From: Sphingomonadales bacterium
GTDB taxonomy: Bacteria; Pseudomonadota; Alphaproteobacteria; Sphingomonadales; Sphingomonadaceae
Reading direction: 5' to 3'
Assembly: GCA_021298455.1 (NCBI GenBank)
Contig: JAJTFR010000002.1
Span: forward strand, 1-64,000
Length of the DNA stretch: 64,000 nucleotides
A program made the translations under genes and the position numbers. Below the pieces are notes generated by a model, which saw only the letters and a program-made list of their open reading frames with translations, was not told where the DNA came from and made no database searches. Positions within the stretch are counted from its first letter, which is position 1. Each line of letters begins with the position of its first letter. This document shows positions 54,670 to 63,957 of the stretch, piece by piece.

Positions 54670-56814
54670 GTGCGCAAAGGAATGAAGACATGGCCATTGG
54701 CAATTGCATTACTGACGGGGGCAGCCATGCCGGTCGCTGTTGAGGCACGTACGGCTGCAGCGCCAGCTGCCGATGCCGGCTCTGTGATGCTTGATCCCTG
54801 GACCGGCCCTTATGATGGCGTGCCGCCTTGGGATAAGGTGAAGCCGTCGGACTTTCCGGCTACCTTCAATGTCGCAATGAAGCGCACCAAGGCGGAATTC
54901 GAAGCTATCCTTACCAATCCGGCGCCGATTACCTTCGACAATACAATCAAAGCGAGCGAGCTTTCGAGCGCGCATATGGAACGTCTGTTTGCGCTTTGGG
55001 GGGTTCATTCATCCAACCTTTCCAACCCTGAAATCCGTAAGATCCAGGCCGACTGGGAACCGAAACTCAGCGCTTTTTTCAACGAACTGAACCTCGACGC
55101 CCGCTGGTTCCAGCGCGTGCAATATCTGTATCAGCAGCGTGACAGCCTCGGGCTGGACAAGGCCCAGATGCGCTTGCTCGAACGTACCTATGAAGGGTTG
55201 GTGCGCAACGGCGCAAGGCTCGATGCCCAGCAAAAGGCAAAGCTGATCGGCTATGAAACCGATCTGGCGAAGAAATTTTCGCAGTTCCAGAATAAGGTGC
55301 TGGCCGACGAGGAAAGTTATATCCTGCTGACCGACCCGTCAGATGTTGCCGGTCTACCCGACAGTTTTGTTGCCTCTCTTAAGGCTGCGGCGGAAGCGAA
55401 AGGCAAGCAGGGCTGGGCAGTGGCGAACACGCGTTCGGCGATCCAGCCCTTCCTTGAAAACTCGCCCCGCCGTGACCTGCGTGAGAAAATCTGGCGCGCC
55501 TTCGTTATGCGCGGCGACAATGGCGATGCGAATGATACTAATGCGACAATCGCCGAGATCTTGAAAATCCGCCAACAGCGCGCCGAGCTGCTCGGTTTCA
55601 AGACGCACGCGCATTTCCGTATGGCAGATACGATGGCGAAAGAACCCGATCGTGCGATGGATCTGATGATGAAGGTCTGGCCGGCAGCCGTTGCGCGCGT
55701 CAAGGAAGAGGTGGCCGACATGCAGTCCGTCGCCGACAAGGAAAATGCCGCGATCACGATCGAGCCTTGGGACTATCGCTATTATGCGGAAAAGGTCCGC
55801 AAGGCGAAATATGATCTCGATCAGAATGAGATCAAACCCTATTTCCAGCTCGATCAGATGGTTGCCGCCATGTTCGATGCGGCCGGTCGGCTTTACGGTA
55901 TGAGCTTCACTGAAAACACCGGCACCGTTCCGGTGTTTGAAAAGGACGTCCGTACGTTCGAGGTCAAGCGTGACGGCAAGGTGATCGGCCTATTCTACCT
56001 TGATAACTTCGCCCGCGCGGGCAAACGTTCCGGTGCGTGGATGACCACCTATCGCAGCCAGAACAAGCTTTCGGGACATGGCGACATCACGCTTGCGTCG
56101 AACAATAATAACTTTGTGAAGGGCGCTGGCGGAACACCGACGCTGATCAGCATCGACGATGCATCAACGCTGTTTCACGAATTTGGCCACGCGATTCATT
56201 ATCTCAATTATGACATTACCTGGCCCGGCCTTGGCAATACCCCCCGCGATTTTGTGGAATATCCCAGCCAGGTGAATGAGAATTGGTTGCTGACGCCTTA
56301 TATTCTCAACACTTATGCCAAACATTACCAGACGGGGGAGCCGATCCCGCAGGCGCTGGTCGACAAGATCCGCGCCAGTGATACGTTCAATCAAGGCTTT
56401 GCGACGGTTGAATATCTGTCGAGCGCAATCCTCGACATGATGCTCCACAACCGGACCGATCCAGTGACCGATCCACGCGCCTTTGAAAAGACGGCATTGG
56501 GCGAGATTGGCATGCCCAAGGAAATGGTGATGCGGCACCGCTTGCCGCAGTTCAACCATCTGTTCGCCGATGATGGCTATTCGGCCGGCTATTACAGCTA
56601 TCTCTGGTCCGAAACGATGGATGCCGATACTTGGGCTGCCTTTACCGAAAAGGGTGATGTCTGGGACAAGGAGACCGCAGAGCGCTTCCGTTCGATGCTG
56701 TTGTCGACCGGCAATGAAAGCGATCGGATCGAGGCCTATCGTGCCTTCCGCGGCCGTGATCCGGATGTGAAGTACATCATGAAAAAGCGGGGCTTTCCGG
56801 TTCCGGCTGAATAA
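54670..56814 (+). CDS. M3-family metallopeptidase (peptidyl-dipeptidase Dcp-like), exported
   Basis: 714 residues from the GTG at 54670, eight bases after AGGAGA (an ATG at 54682 is the alternative). Signal peptide about 1-27 (M-P-V-A-V-E-A). Zinc site L-F-H-E-F-G-H-A-I-H with H-E-x-x-H and the downstream Glu in the P-S-Q-V-N-E-N region. Full-length Dcp/OpdA-like protein. It probably removes dipeptides from oligopeptides in the periplasm. A strong terminator follows. Confidence 0.9.
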   Translation: MRKGMKTWPLAIALLTGAAMPVAVEARTAAAPAADAGSVMLDPWTGPYDGVPPWDKVKPSDFPATFNVAMKRTKAEFEAILTNPAPITFDNTIKASELSSAHMERLFALWGVHSSNLSNPEIRKIQADWEPKLSAFFNELNLDARWFQRVQYLYQQRDSLGLDKAQMRLLERTYEGLVRNGARLDAQQKAKLIGYETDLAKKFSQFQNKVLADEESYILLTDPSDVAGLPDSFVASLKAAAEAKGKQGWAVANTRSAIQPFLENSPRRDLREKIWRAFVMRGDNGDANDTNATIAEILKIRQQRAELLGFKTHAHFRMADTMAKEPDRAMDLMMKVWPAAVARVKEEVADMQSVADKENAAITIEPWDYRYYAEKVRKAKYDLDQNEIKPYFQLDQMVAAMFDAAGRLYGMSFTENTGTVPVFEKDVRTFEVKRDGKVIGLFYLDNFARAGKRSGAWMTTYRSQNKLSGHGDITLASNNNNFVKGAGGTPTLISIDDASTLFHEFGHAIHYLNYDITWPGLGNTPRDFVEYPSQVNENWLLTPYILNTYAKHYQTGEPIPQALVDKIRASDTFNQGFATVEYLSSAILDMMLHNRTDPVTDPRAFEKTALGEIGMPKEMVMRHRLPQFNHLFADDGYSAGYYSYLWSETMDADTWAAFTEKGDVWDKETAERFRSMLLSTGNESDRIEAYRAFRGRDPDVKYIMKKRGFPVPAE

Positions 56815-56816
56815 GG

Positions 56817-56843
56817 AAAGGGCGGGTTTCCCGCCCTTTTTCT
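56817..56843 (+). terminator. Intrinsic terminator after the M3 peptidase
   Basis: AAGGGCGGG (56818-56826), three-base loop, CCCGCCCTT (56830-56838), then T-run TTTCTTT. Nine-pair stem. Confidence 0.92.
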
Positions 56844-56898
56844 TTGCCAATCATGCATTGCTCTGATTCGTCTTGCCCGACGCCAAAAACGATATAAA

Positions 56899-56910
56899 TA
56901 TGATATCATA
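56899..56910. promoter_or_regulatory. 12-base perfect palindrome before the SPFH operon
   Basis: TATGATATCATA, perfectly symmetric, about 18 bases before the SPFH start and just before GGAGGCG. Candidate operator, perhaps for the RHH protein encoded in the same operon. Confidence 0.4.
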
Positions 56911-56927
56911 ATTATTTGGAGGCGATC

Positions 56928-57821
56928 ATGTCTGATTCGGTTGCATTAAATGCGAGCCACGAGAATGCGGCGCGGAGTTTTAATGGCTATTTGATGTTGT
57001 TGCTTATGCTGATCAGCATTGGCTGGTTTGTCTGGGCTATGGGGCCGATCATTGCGGATGACCCAAATGCGGATTTCATCGGCATGGCTGCCAGCATTGC
57101 TGTTTTCCTGTTTATCTCCGCCGGTTTCTACATGATCCAACCCAATCAGGGCGTCGCGCTAACCCTGTTTGGCGCCTATAAGGGCACCGATCGCAATGAA
57201 GGGCTGCGTTGGGTTTGGCCGTGGATGATCAAGGCGAAGGTCAGCCTGCGTGCAAACAACCTGATTTCGGAAAAGATTAAGGTCAACGACTTGCGCGGCA
57301 ATCCAATCGAGATTGCGGCACAAGTGGTGTGGCGGGTTACCGATACCGCGCAGGCATTGTTTGATGTTGATGACTATAAGGCCTTTGTCTTGGCGCAGAT
57401 TGAGGCAGCGGTGCGCACCATCGGTTCGCGTTATCCCTATGACGATATTGAGCATAAGGAAGTCACGCTTCGTGGCAACCATGATGAAGTCGGTGCCGAG
57501 TTGCGCACCGTATTGATGGAAAGGCTTGCGGTCGCGGGGATCACCGTTGACGAAAGCGGCTTTACGCATCTTGCCTATGCGCAGGAAATTGCCGGGGCGA
57601 TGCTGCGCCGCCAGCAGGCCGAGGCGGTGATCGCTGCGCGCAAGAAACTGGTCGAGGGTGCCGTCTCTATGGTCGAAATGGCGCTAAAGCAATTGAGCGA
57701 CAAAGGCGTCGTTAATCTTGACGACGAGCGCAAGGCAGCTATGGTATCGAACCTGATGGTCGTCCTGTGCGGCGAACGGGATACCCAGCCTGTCGTGAAT
57801 GCCGGTTCGCTTTATCAATAA
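56928..57821 (+). CDS. SPFH/band-7 domain membrane protein
   Basis: 297 residues from the ATG at 56928 (GGAGGCG upstream). Two transmembrane helices near the N-terminus (about 20-45 and 55-80), then a band-7 domain ([10 protein letters not shown] to [15 protein letters not shown]) with the usual A-A-V-R-x-I-G region, and an A-rich coil at the end. The family forms large oligomeric membrane scaffolds. First of a three-gene operon (SPFH, RHH, small membrane protein). Confidence 0.85.
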   Translation: MSDSVALNASHENAARSFNGYLMLLLMLISIGWFVWAMGPIIADDPNADFIGMAASIAVFLFISAGFYMIQPNQGVALTLFGAYKGTDRNEGLRWVWPWMIKAKVSLRANNLISEKIKVNDLRGNPIEIAAQVVWRVTDTAQALFDVDDYKAFVLAQIEAAVRTIGSRYPYDDIEHKEVTLRGNHDEVGAELRTVLMERLAVAGITVDESGFTHLAYAQEIAGAMLRRQQAEAVIAARKKLVEGAVSMVEMALKQLSDKGVVNLDDERKAAMVSNLMVVLCGERDTQPVVNAGSLYQ

Positions 57822-57830
57822 CAGAACGCA

Positions 57831-58058
57831 ATGCCTGTCTCTCCAAAGCCGATAGCGAAAAAAGCCTTTCCGCTCCGTCTCGATCCCGCGCTTCATGCCG
57901 CGATCGAGCGGGCCGCAGCAGCCGATTTCCGCAGTGCCAATGCACAGATCGAAGTTCTGCTGCGCGAGGCATTGGAACGGCGTGGGGTGAAGGTCGTGGT
58001 CAGTGATAAACCGAAACGGGGACGACCGGCGCTCAAAGAAGCGTCAGGCTATGAATAG
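57831..58058 (+). CDS. Arc-like ribbon-helix-helix DNA-binding protein
   Basis: 75 residues. The RHH core is K-A-F-P-L-R-L-D-P-A-L-H-A-A-I-E-R-A-A-A with a second helix (N-A-Q-I-E-V-L-L-R-E-A-L), followed by a basic tail (K-P-K-R-G-R-P-A-L-K). Such proteins are small dimeric repressors, often autoregulatory antitoxins; no toxin-like gene is visible. ATG at 57831, nine bases after the SPFH stop. Operator candidate: the palindrome before SPFH. Confidence 0.8.
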   Translation: MPVSPKPIAKKAFPLRLDPALHAAIERAAAADFRSANAQIEVLLREALERRGVKVVVSDKPKRGRPALKEASGYE

Positions 58059-58079
58059 GCTTGGCTGAAGGAGATCCGC

Positions 58080-58346
58080 ATGTTGCATCATTTACGCGAT
58101 AAAGGCCCATGGTTTCGGGCAAAGCGTTTTGGCTATGGCGCGGGCCTGCCCTTCAAATGGCAGGGCTGGGTGTTGCTGCTTTCTCACATGGCCATGATTG
58201 TTGGCCTATCGCTTCTGCTTGCGGACAGGCCGCTTGTGATGCTGCCGGTGATATTGATCATCGCGCTGGCGCCAATGCCAATATATGCCGCACGAACCGA
58301 GGGTGGCTGGAAATGGCGCAGGGGTGGTCGGGGGTCAGGCGATTAG
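58080..58346 (+). CDS. Small two-helix membrane protein, uncharacterised
   Basis: 88 residues. Two hydrophobic helices (about 27-46 and 51-68, V-L-L-L-S-H-M-A-M-I-V-G-L and V-M-L-P-V-I-L-I-I-A-L-A-P) between basic ends (W-F-R-A-K-R-F-G-Y-G near the start, W-K-W-R-R-G-G-R at the end). Not recognised. It is 21 bases after the RHH gene, so the three are one operon; it may be a partner of the SPFH scaffold. Confidence 0.6.
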   Translation: MLHHLRDKGPWFRAKRFGYGAGLPFKWQGWVLLLSHMAMIVGLSLLLADRPLVMLPVILIIALAPMPIYAARTEGGWKWRRGGRGSGD

Positions 58347-58351
58347 GGCGG

Positions 58352-59872
58352 TCAAGCGCCCAGCTTCGCCCAGGCCAGCCCTGCAAATTCGCACAGAAGC
58401 GGCCGGGTATCGCGCGGATCGATGATATCCTCGACATTGAACTTTTCCGCTGTCCGGAAAGGCGAAGTCACCGCATTCAGCCGCGCCTTGATTTCTTCCA
58501 GTTTCGCTGCCGGATTATCCGCTGCTGCGATTTCTGACTTATATGCTGCCTCCAGCCCACCTGCGATGGGAAGCGATCCCCAGTCGCCGCTCGGCCAGGC
58601 AAAGCGATATTGGAACCGTTCGCCGTTCGACATCGCACTGCCGGCAATGCCATAGGCGCGGCGCACGATCACGCTCGCCCAGGGAACTGTCGCCTTATAC
58701 ACTGCGTTCATCGCCTCGACGCCATAGCGGATGGTACCGCTGCGTTCAGCCTCCAGCCCGATCATGAAACCGGGATTATCAACCAGATGCACGACAGGCA
58801 TCTGGAACTGGCCAGCCAGTTCGACAAAGCGTTTCACTTTCTGCGACGTCAAGGCTTCCCATGATCCGCCCAGATAGGTCGGATCGCTGGCCAGCACTGC
58901 AACCGGCCAACCATCAAGCCGCGCAAAGGCGGTGATTGCTGCCCGCCCCCAGCGGCGGCCCATTTCAAAGACGCTGCCGCTGTCAAAGACCGACGCCATG
59001 ACGGCCCGCATCGAATAGACCTGCTTGTCCTCACGCGGTACAATGGAGAGCAGCTTTTCATCGCGTCGATCAACCGGATCATGCGGCACGGTGCGTGCCG
59101 CATGTTGTCCGACCTGTGATGGCAGGTAAGACAGGAAGGCACGGGCATAGGCAAAGGCCTCATCCTCGTTCGCCACTTCTTCATCGACCACCCCGTTGCG
59201 GGCATGAATCTCGCTTCCGCCCAATTGCTCCTTCGACAATTCCTCGCCAATCTGTGCCGCCACTACCGGGCCGGCGGCAAAGATCTGGGACAGACCCTTC
59301 ACCATGATCGAATAATGGCTCGCTACGGTGCGCGCTGCACCCATGCCCGCCGTGGGGCCAAGCGCGAGCGCGACGACGGGAACCGTTTCAAGATTCTTGA
59401 TAATATCGTCCCAACTCGGTGTGACCGGCACATAGGTGTAGCCAGTATCCTCCAGCGTCTTTACCGATCCGCCGCCGCCCGTCCCGTCGATCATCCGGAT
59501 CAGCGGCAGGCCCATGCTATGTGCCATTTTCTCGCACTGGATGAATTTGCGGTGCAGCGCTGCGTCGGCCGCACCACCGCGCACGGTGAAATCATCGGCG
59601 CTGGCTACGACGGGACGGCCGTTCACATTGCCGCGCCCGAAAATGAAGTTGGACGGGCTGAAATCGGCAAGCTCGCCCGCCGCGTCATAGCTGCCCTTGC
59701 CGGCAATCTTGCCAATTTCACGGAAACTGCCGGGATCGAGCAATCGCTTCAGCCGCTCGCGCGCATCAAGCTTGCCCTGCCCATGCTGCCTCGCGAGCTT
59801 CTCCTCGCCGCCCATTTTTTCGGCCAACGCCTCGCGCGCGCGCAGCTGCGCAATCTCTGTTTCCCAACTCAT
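58352..59872 (-). CDS. Acyl-CoA carboxylase, carboxyltransferase subunit
   Basis: 506 residues from the ATG at 59872. Two crotonase-like halves: the N-half with G-K-L-D-A-R-E-R-L, D-D-F-T-V-R-G-G-A and G-G-G-G-S-V (oxyanion), and the C-half with M-R-A-V-M-A-S-V-F-D, N-P-G-F-M-I-G and A-G-S-A-M-S. This matches the beta subunit of propionyl-, methylcrotonyl- or geranyl-CoA carboxylases; the exact acyl chain is not clear. No biotin carboxylase gene is in the window. Confidence 0.85.
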   Translation of the reverse strand: MSWETEIAQLRAREALAEKMGGEEKLARQHGQGKLDARERLKRLLDPGSFREIGKIAGKGSYDAAGELADFSPSNFIFGRGNVNGRPVVASADDFTVRGGAADAALHRKFIQCEKMAHSMGLPLIRMIDGTGGGGSVKTLEDTGYTYVPVTPSWDDIIKNLETVPVVALALGPTAGMGAARTVASHYSIMVKGLSQIFAAGPVVAAQIGEELSKEQLGGSEIHARNGVVDEEVANEDEAFAYARAFLSYLPSQVGQHAARTVPHDPVDRRDEKLLSIVPREDKQVYSMRAVMASVFDSGSVFEMGRRWGRAAITAFARLDGWPVAVLASDPTYLGGSWEALTSQKVKRFVELAGQFQMPVVHLVDNPGFMIGLEAERSGTIRYGVEAMNAVYKATVPWASVIVRRAYGIAGSAMSNGERFQYRFAWPSGDWGSLPIAGGLEAAYKSEIAAADNPAAKLEEIKARLNAVTSPFRTAEKFNVEDIIDPRDTRPLLCEFAGLAWAKLGA

Positions 59873-60021
59873 GCTTGCTACGCTAGCGCGGCTTTCAATT
59901 GGTGCAATGGGGATATTGACCATCCTCCCCGCGCGCGGGAATTACCGGCGATCCCAAAGCGCTTCTACCTGATGCGCAACCGCCGTTGCCGCAGGGCTGA
60001 TCCTCGCCTATATCGCTGCCC

Positions 60022-61161
60022 ATGTCTTCTATACGCCCTTGGCGCGATATCGCGCGTCGCCAATCCCGCCAGATCATGGTCGGTAATGTGCCCGTCGGCG
60101 GCAATGCCCCGATTTCGGTGCAGACCATGACCAACACGCTCACCTCTGACGCCAAGGCTACGATTGACCAGATCCGCCGTTGCGAGGATGCAGGGGTCGA
60201 TATCATCCGCGTTTCCTGCCCCGATGTTGAATCGACCGCGGCGCTGAAACAGATTGTGCGCGCGGCGCGCGTGCCGGTGGTTGCTGATATCCACTTCCAT
60301 TATAAGCGCGCGCTTGAGGCAGCAGATGCGGGCGCAGCTTGCTTGCGCATCAACCCAGGCAATATCGGTAGCGCAGAGCGGGTGAACGAAGTGGTCAATG
60401 CGGCCAAGGCCAATGGCTGCGCGATCCGCATCGGCGTGAATGCCGGCTCCCTCGAAAAAGACCTGCTCGAAAAATATGGCGAGCCTTGCCCGGAGGCGCT
60501 GATCGAAAGCGCGCTTGATCATATCAAGCTGCTGCAGGACCGTGATTTCCACGAATATAAGGTCGCAGTGAAGGCGTCCGACGTGTTCCTTGCAGTTGCC
60601 GCCTATATGGGCCTTGCCGAGGCAGTCGATTGCCCACTCCACCTGGGCATTACCGAGGCGGGTGGCCTGATTGGCGGCACGGTGAAATCCGCGCTCGGTA
60701 TCGGCAACCTCCTCTGGGCAGGCATTGGCGATACCATTCGCGTTTCACTCTCGGCAGAACCTGAAGAGGAAGTGCGCGTTGGCTATGAAATATTGAAGAC
60801 GCTGGGCCTGCGTACCCGCGGCGTCCGCGTGGTATCTTGCCCATCATGCGCGCGGCAGGGTTTTGACGTGATCCGCACCGTGCAGAAACTCGAAGATGCG
60901 CTGCAGCACATCAAAACACCCATGTCGCGCTCGGTTCTCGGCTGTGTTGTCAACGGCCCCGGCGAAGCGCGCGAGACCGATATCGGCATCACCGGCGGCG
61001 GTAATGGCAAGCATATGGTCTATCTTTCGGGCGTGACCGATCATCATGTCGAAGATGCCGACATGATTGGTCATATCGTCAAGCTGGTCGAGGCGAAGGC
61101 CGCCGAGATCGATGCCGGAACCAGCGTCAGCATGGATACGCTGCACGGCAAGGCCGCCTGA
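60022..61161 (+). CDS. ispG: (E)-4-hydroxy-3-methylbut-2-enyl-diphosphate synthase
   Basis: 379 residues. N-terminal TIM-barrel ([30 protein letters not shown]) and C-terminal [4Fe-4S] domain with C-P-S-C and G-C-V-V-N-G-P-G-E. Seventh step of the MEP isoprenoid pathway, flavodoxin-dependent in bacteria. It stands alone; the next gene, an EamA transporter, starts 20 bases later. Confidence 0.96.
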   Translation: MSSIRPWRDIARRQSRQIMVGNVPVGGNAPISVQTMTNTLTSDAKATIDQIRRCEDAGVDIIRVSCPDVESTAALKQIVRAARVPVVADIHFHYKRALEAADAGAACLRINPGNIGSAERVNEVVNAAKANGCAIRIGVNAGSLEKDLLEKYGEPCPEALIESALDHIKLLQDRDFHEYKVAVKASDVFLAVAAYMGLAEAVDCPLHLGITEAGGLIGGTVKSALGIGNLLWAGIGDTIRVSLSAEPEEEVRVGYEILKTLGLRTRGVRVVSCPSCARQGFDVIRTVQKLEDALQHIKTPMSRSVLGCVVNGPGEARETDIGITGGGNGKHMVYLSGVTDHHVEDADMIGHIVKLVEAKAAEIDAGTSVSMDTLHGKAA

Positions 61162-61181
61162 GCGCGGCCAGGGTCGAGTTA

Positions 61182-62075
61182 ATGCCAACGCGCCACGGGC
61201 TTCCGCCCGCCCATCTGCTGCTCGCAATTGCGATTATGGCGGTATGGGGAACGAATTTTGTTGTTATCAAATTTGCGCTTGAACATCTGCCGCCACTGAC
61301 ATTGGCTTTGCTCCGCTTCACCCTCGCTTTCTTCCCGCTCGCTTTTTTTCTTCCCCGACCAAAGGTTGGTTGGGGTAGCCTTGCTGCTTATGGGGTGCTG
61401 ATTGGGGCAGGGCAGTTCGGCATATTGTTCACGGCGATGCGGGCAGACATCACCCCCGGGCTTGCTTCGCTGGTCGTGCAAACACAGGTGTTTTTCACGA
61501 TTTTTCTCTCGATGCGCTTATCGGGGGAGAAAGTCGGCCTCTACCAGCTGGTCGCGCTTCTGCTTGCGAGTAGCGGCCTTGCCGTCATTGCCTTTCACAC
61601 CGATGGCAGTGCCACGCCGCTGGGCCTTGGTTTGGTGCTGCTTGCAGCCTTTAGTTGGTCGAGCGGCAACATGGTCGCTCGGCACGCCGCGCCGCAGAAC
61701 ATGCTATCCTATGTCGTCTGGTCGAGCATTTTTGCTGTGCCACCGCTTTTGCTATTCGCGCTGGTGCTCGAAGGGCCGGATCGCATGATCGCCGGCATCG
61801 AAGCCGCGGACGGCGCCACATGGGCGGCGGTACTGTGGCAATCGGTGGGTAACACCATGTTCGGCTATGCTGCGTGGGGCTGGCTGCTCAACCGGCACCC
61901 GGCAGCAGTCGTTGCGCCGATGGCGTTGATGGTGCCGGTGTTTGGCATGGGCGCGTCAGCCTTGGTGCTTGGCGAGCCCTTGCAATCATGGAAACTGATT
62001 GCGTTTGCATTGGTCATGGCAGGCTTGTCAGTCGGCATGCTATGGCCGCGGATTAAACAGGGATTGGGAAAATGA
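61182..62075 (+). CDS. EamA/DMT-superfamily transporter
   Basis: 297 residues, about ten transmembrane helices in two EamA repeats (W-G-T-N-F-V-V-I-K-F-A near the start; A-A-F-S-W-S-S-G-N-M-V-A-R opening the second). The family exports metabolites or amino acids; the substrate is unknown. It overlaps the GNAT gene by ATGA. Confidence 0.88.
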   Translation: MPTRHGLPPAHLLLAIAIMAVWGTNFVVIKFALEHLPPLTLALLRFTLAFFPLAFFLPRPKVGWGSLAAYGVLIGAGQFGILFTAMRADITPGLASLVVQTQVFFTIFLSMRLSGEKVGLYQLVALLLASSGLAVIAFHTDGSATPLGLGLVLLAAFSWSSGNMVARHAAPQNMLSYVVWSSIFAVPPLLLFALVLEGPDRMIAGIEAADGATWAAVLWQSVGNTMFGYAAWGWLLNRHPAAVVAPMALMVPVFGMGASALVLGEPLQSWKLIAFALVMAGLSVGMLWPRIKQGLGK

Positions 62076-62554
62076 CGCTTTCGATACGGCCTGCCAGCGC
62101 GAGGGATATTCCGCTGATCGCGCAGTTTATTCGCGATCTCGCCGAATATGAGCGGCTTGCGCATGAAGTGCGCTTTGACGAGGCGGTGCTGGAAGCCAAA
62201 CTGTTCGGAACGCGTCCCTACGCCGAGGTGTTGATTGGAGAGATTGACGGCTCGCCGCAAGGCTTTGCGCTGTTCTTCCATAATTTTTCGACCTTTGAAG
62301 GTAAGCCCGGCGTCTATTTAGAGGATCTGTTCGTCCGTCCGGAGGCGCGTGGGGCCGGCCTCGGCAAAGCATTGCTGAAAAAGCTGGCGGCGATTGCGGT
62401 AGAGCGCGATTGTGCACGGCTTGAATGGTCGGTGCTCGACTGGAATGAACCTGCGATCCAATTCTATAAGGCATTGGGCGCAAAGCCGATGGACGAATGG
62501 ACGATCTATCGTGTCGATGGTACCGCATTGGCCAAACTGGCAGCGCTGGGCTGA
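62072..62554 (+). CDS. GNAT N-acetyltransferase, spermidine/thialysine-type
   Basis: 160 residues. GNAT fold with L-E-D-L-F-V-R-P-E-A-R-G-A-G-L-G-K-A-L-L (acetyl-CoA loop R/Q-x-x-G-x-G), W-N-x-P-A-I-x-F-Y and a C-terminal family W-T-I-Y-R. This resembles the diamine/thialysine N-acetyltransferase subgroup (F-F-H-N-F-S-T-F-E). Start ATG overlaps the EamA stop. It probably acetylates a small amine. Confidence 0.85.
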   Translation: MTLSIRPASARDIPLIAQFIRDLAEYERLAHEVRFDEAVLEAKLFGTRPYAEVLIGEIDGSPQGFALFFHNFSTFEGKPGVYLEDLFVRPEARGAGLGKALLKKLAAIAVERDCARLEWSVLDWNEPAIQFYKALGAKPMDEWTIYRVDGTALAKLAALG

Positions 62555-62577
62555 CGATTTTTTCGGGGGAGAGGGAA

Positions 62578-63354
62578 ATGGAGATATCGCTGAGCGGCCG
62601 TACCGCGCTGGTCACAGGTGCATCGCGCGGAATCGGGCGTGGCATTGCGATCGCGCTGGCGCGTGCTGGTGCAGATGTCGCGGTGAACTATACCCGCGAT
62701 GCCGATGCGGCCGCTGAAACCGTGGCGGTGATCGAGGCATTGGGGCAGCGGGCCAAGGCCTATCAGGCATCGGTCGACGATTATGCCGCCTGCGAAGCGA
62801 TGGTTTCTGCGGTTGCTGCTGATTTTGGTGGATTGTCAATTCTGATCAACAATGCCGGCATTGCCAGCAAGGGACGCATCGTTGCCGATACCGATCCGGC
62901 CGAGTTTGAACGGGTTATGCGGGTTCACGCCTTTGCCCCGCATTATCTTTCAAAACTGGCGATCCCGCATTTGCGCGCTGCGCCGCGCGGCGACATCATC
63001 ATGATTTCCAGCGTCGCGACCCTGTCGCATTCTCGCAATGGCGCGCCCTATAATATGGGCAAGGCAGCAAGCGAGGCGCTCGCTCTCACGCTTGCCAAGG
63101 AAGAGCAAGCCAATGGCATCCGCGTCAACATCGTCGCCCCTGCGCTGACCGTATCGGATATGGGCGAAAGGCTGGCGCGCGCGGTCGCCGGGGTTTCGGA
63201 CATTCATGATCTTGACGCGAAATTCCCGTTCGGCCGGGTGCCGACGCCAGACGATGTCGCCGCAGCGGTCGTCTGGTTTGTGTCAGATGCCAACAGCTAT
63301 TGCTCGGGGCAGAAACTCAACATTGATGCGGGCGGCATGGCGACATTGGGCTGA
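62578..63354 (+). CDS. Short-chain dehydrogenase/reductase
   Basis: 258 residues from the ATG at 62578. Classical SDR: cofactor loop G-A-S-R-G-I-G (about 13-19), N-N-A-G, catalytic S in M-I-S-S-V-A and Y-N-M-G-K (Tyr/Lys), and a C-terminal D-A-G-G-M-A-T-L-G. It is similar to 3-oxoacyl-ACP reductase and related enzymes; the substrate is not clear. It lies 23 bases after the GNAT gene. Convergent with metW. Confidence 0.88.
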   Translation: MEISLSGRTALVTGASRGIGRGIAIALARAGADVAVNYTRDADAAAETVAVIEALGQRAKAYQASVDDYAACEAMVSAVAADFGGLSILINNAGIASKGRIVADTDPAEFERVMRVHAFAPHYLSKLAIPHLRAAPRGDIIMISSVATLSHSRNGAPYNMGKAASEALALTLAKEEQANGIRVNIVAPALTVSDMGERLARAVAGVSDIHDLDAKFPFGRVPTPDDVAAAVVWFVSDANSYCSGQKLNIDAGGMATLG

Positions 63355-63366
63355 CGCTTCGGCGGC

Positions 63367-63957
63367 TCAGCGTTTCAGCAGAAAAACCGCATGTTCGGCG
63401 AGCAGGTTGGCAAGCCCCGCGCCGCGCCTTTTTTCGCCGGTAAGATACCATTCGCCTTCGATGTGATAGCCGCGATCAGCGACAAGGCTTTTGAAATCGT
63501 CGACCGTCACATGGTGGATGTTGGGCGAATCATACCAACGGTGGGGCAATTGCTTGGTCACCGGCATCCGCCCGCCGAACATATGGGCAAAACGGATCTT
63601 CCACTGGGCGAAATTGGGGAAGGACACAAAGGCGAGGCCGCCAATACGCAGCAACTGGTCCAACACCAAGTCAGGCCGGCGCGTGGTCTGCAGCGTCTGG
63701 CTGAGTATGGCATAATCGAATGCATTGTCGGGATAGTCGGCAAGGTCGGTATCGGCATCGCCCTGCACCACGGCAAGGCCGCGCGTTACGGCATTGGCGA
63801 CATTGATCGGATCAATTTCCATCCCGCGTGCATCAATTCCCTTGGCGTCGCGTAGCGCCGCCATCAGCGCGCCATCGCCGCACCCGACATCCAGCACGCG
63901 CGTCCCGGCAGGAATTGTCTCGGCGATAATCGCAAGATCGGGGCGTAGCGGCATCAT
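63367..63957 (-). CDS. metW: Methionine biosynthesis protein MetW
   Basis: 196 residues. SAM-binding class I methyltransferase fold with L-D-V-G-C-G-D-G-A-L (about 22-31), F-D-Y-A-I-L-S-Q-T-L-Q (about 79-89) and a C-terminal P-x-x-W-Y-D-S-P-N-I-H-H-V-T. MetW works with MetX in homoserine acylation. The ATG overlaps the stop of the upstream ORF, the usual metX-metW order. Confidence 0.93.
   Translation of the reverse strand: MMPLRPDLAIIAETIPAGTRVLDVGCGDGALMAALRDAKGIDARGMEIDPINVANAVTRGLAVVQGDADTDLADYPDNAFDYAILSQTLQTTRRPDLVLDQLLRIGGLAFVSFPNFAQWKIRFAHMFGGRMPVTKQLPHRWYDSPNIHHVTVDDFKSLVADRGYHIEGEWYLTGEKRRGAGLANLLAEHAVFLLKR

Noticed and set aside
58346-58361. GGGCG/CGCCC hairpin at the convergent ends of the two-helix gene and the carboxyltransferase
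   Set aside because: Only five pairs and no T-run on either strand; not called as a terminator.
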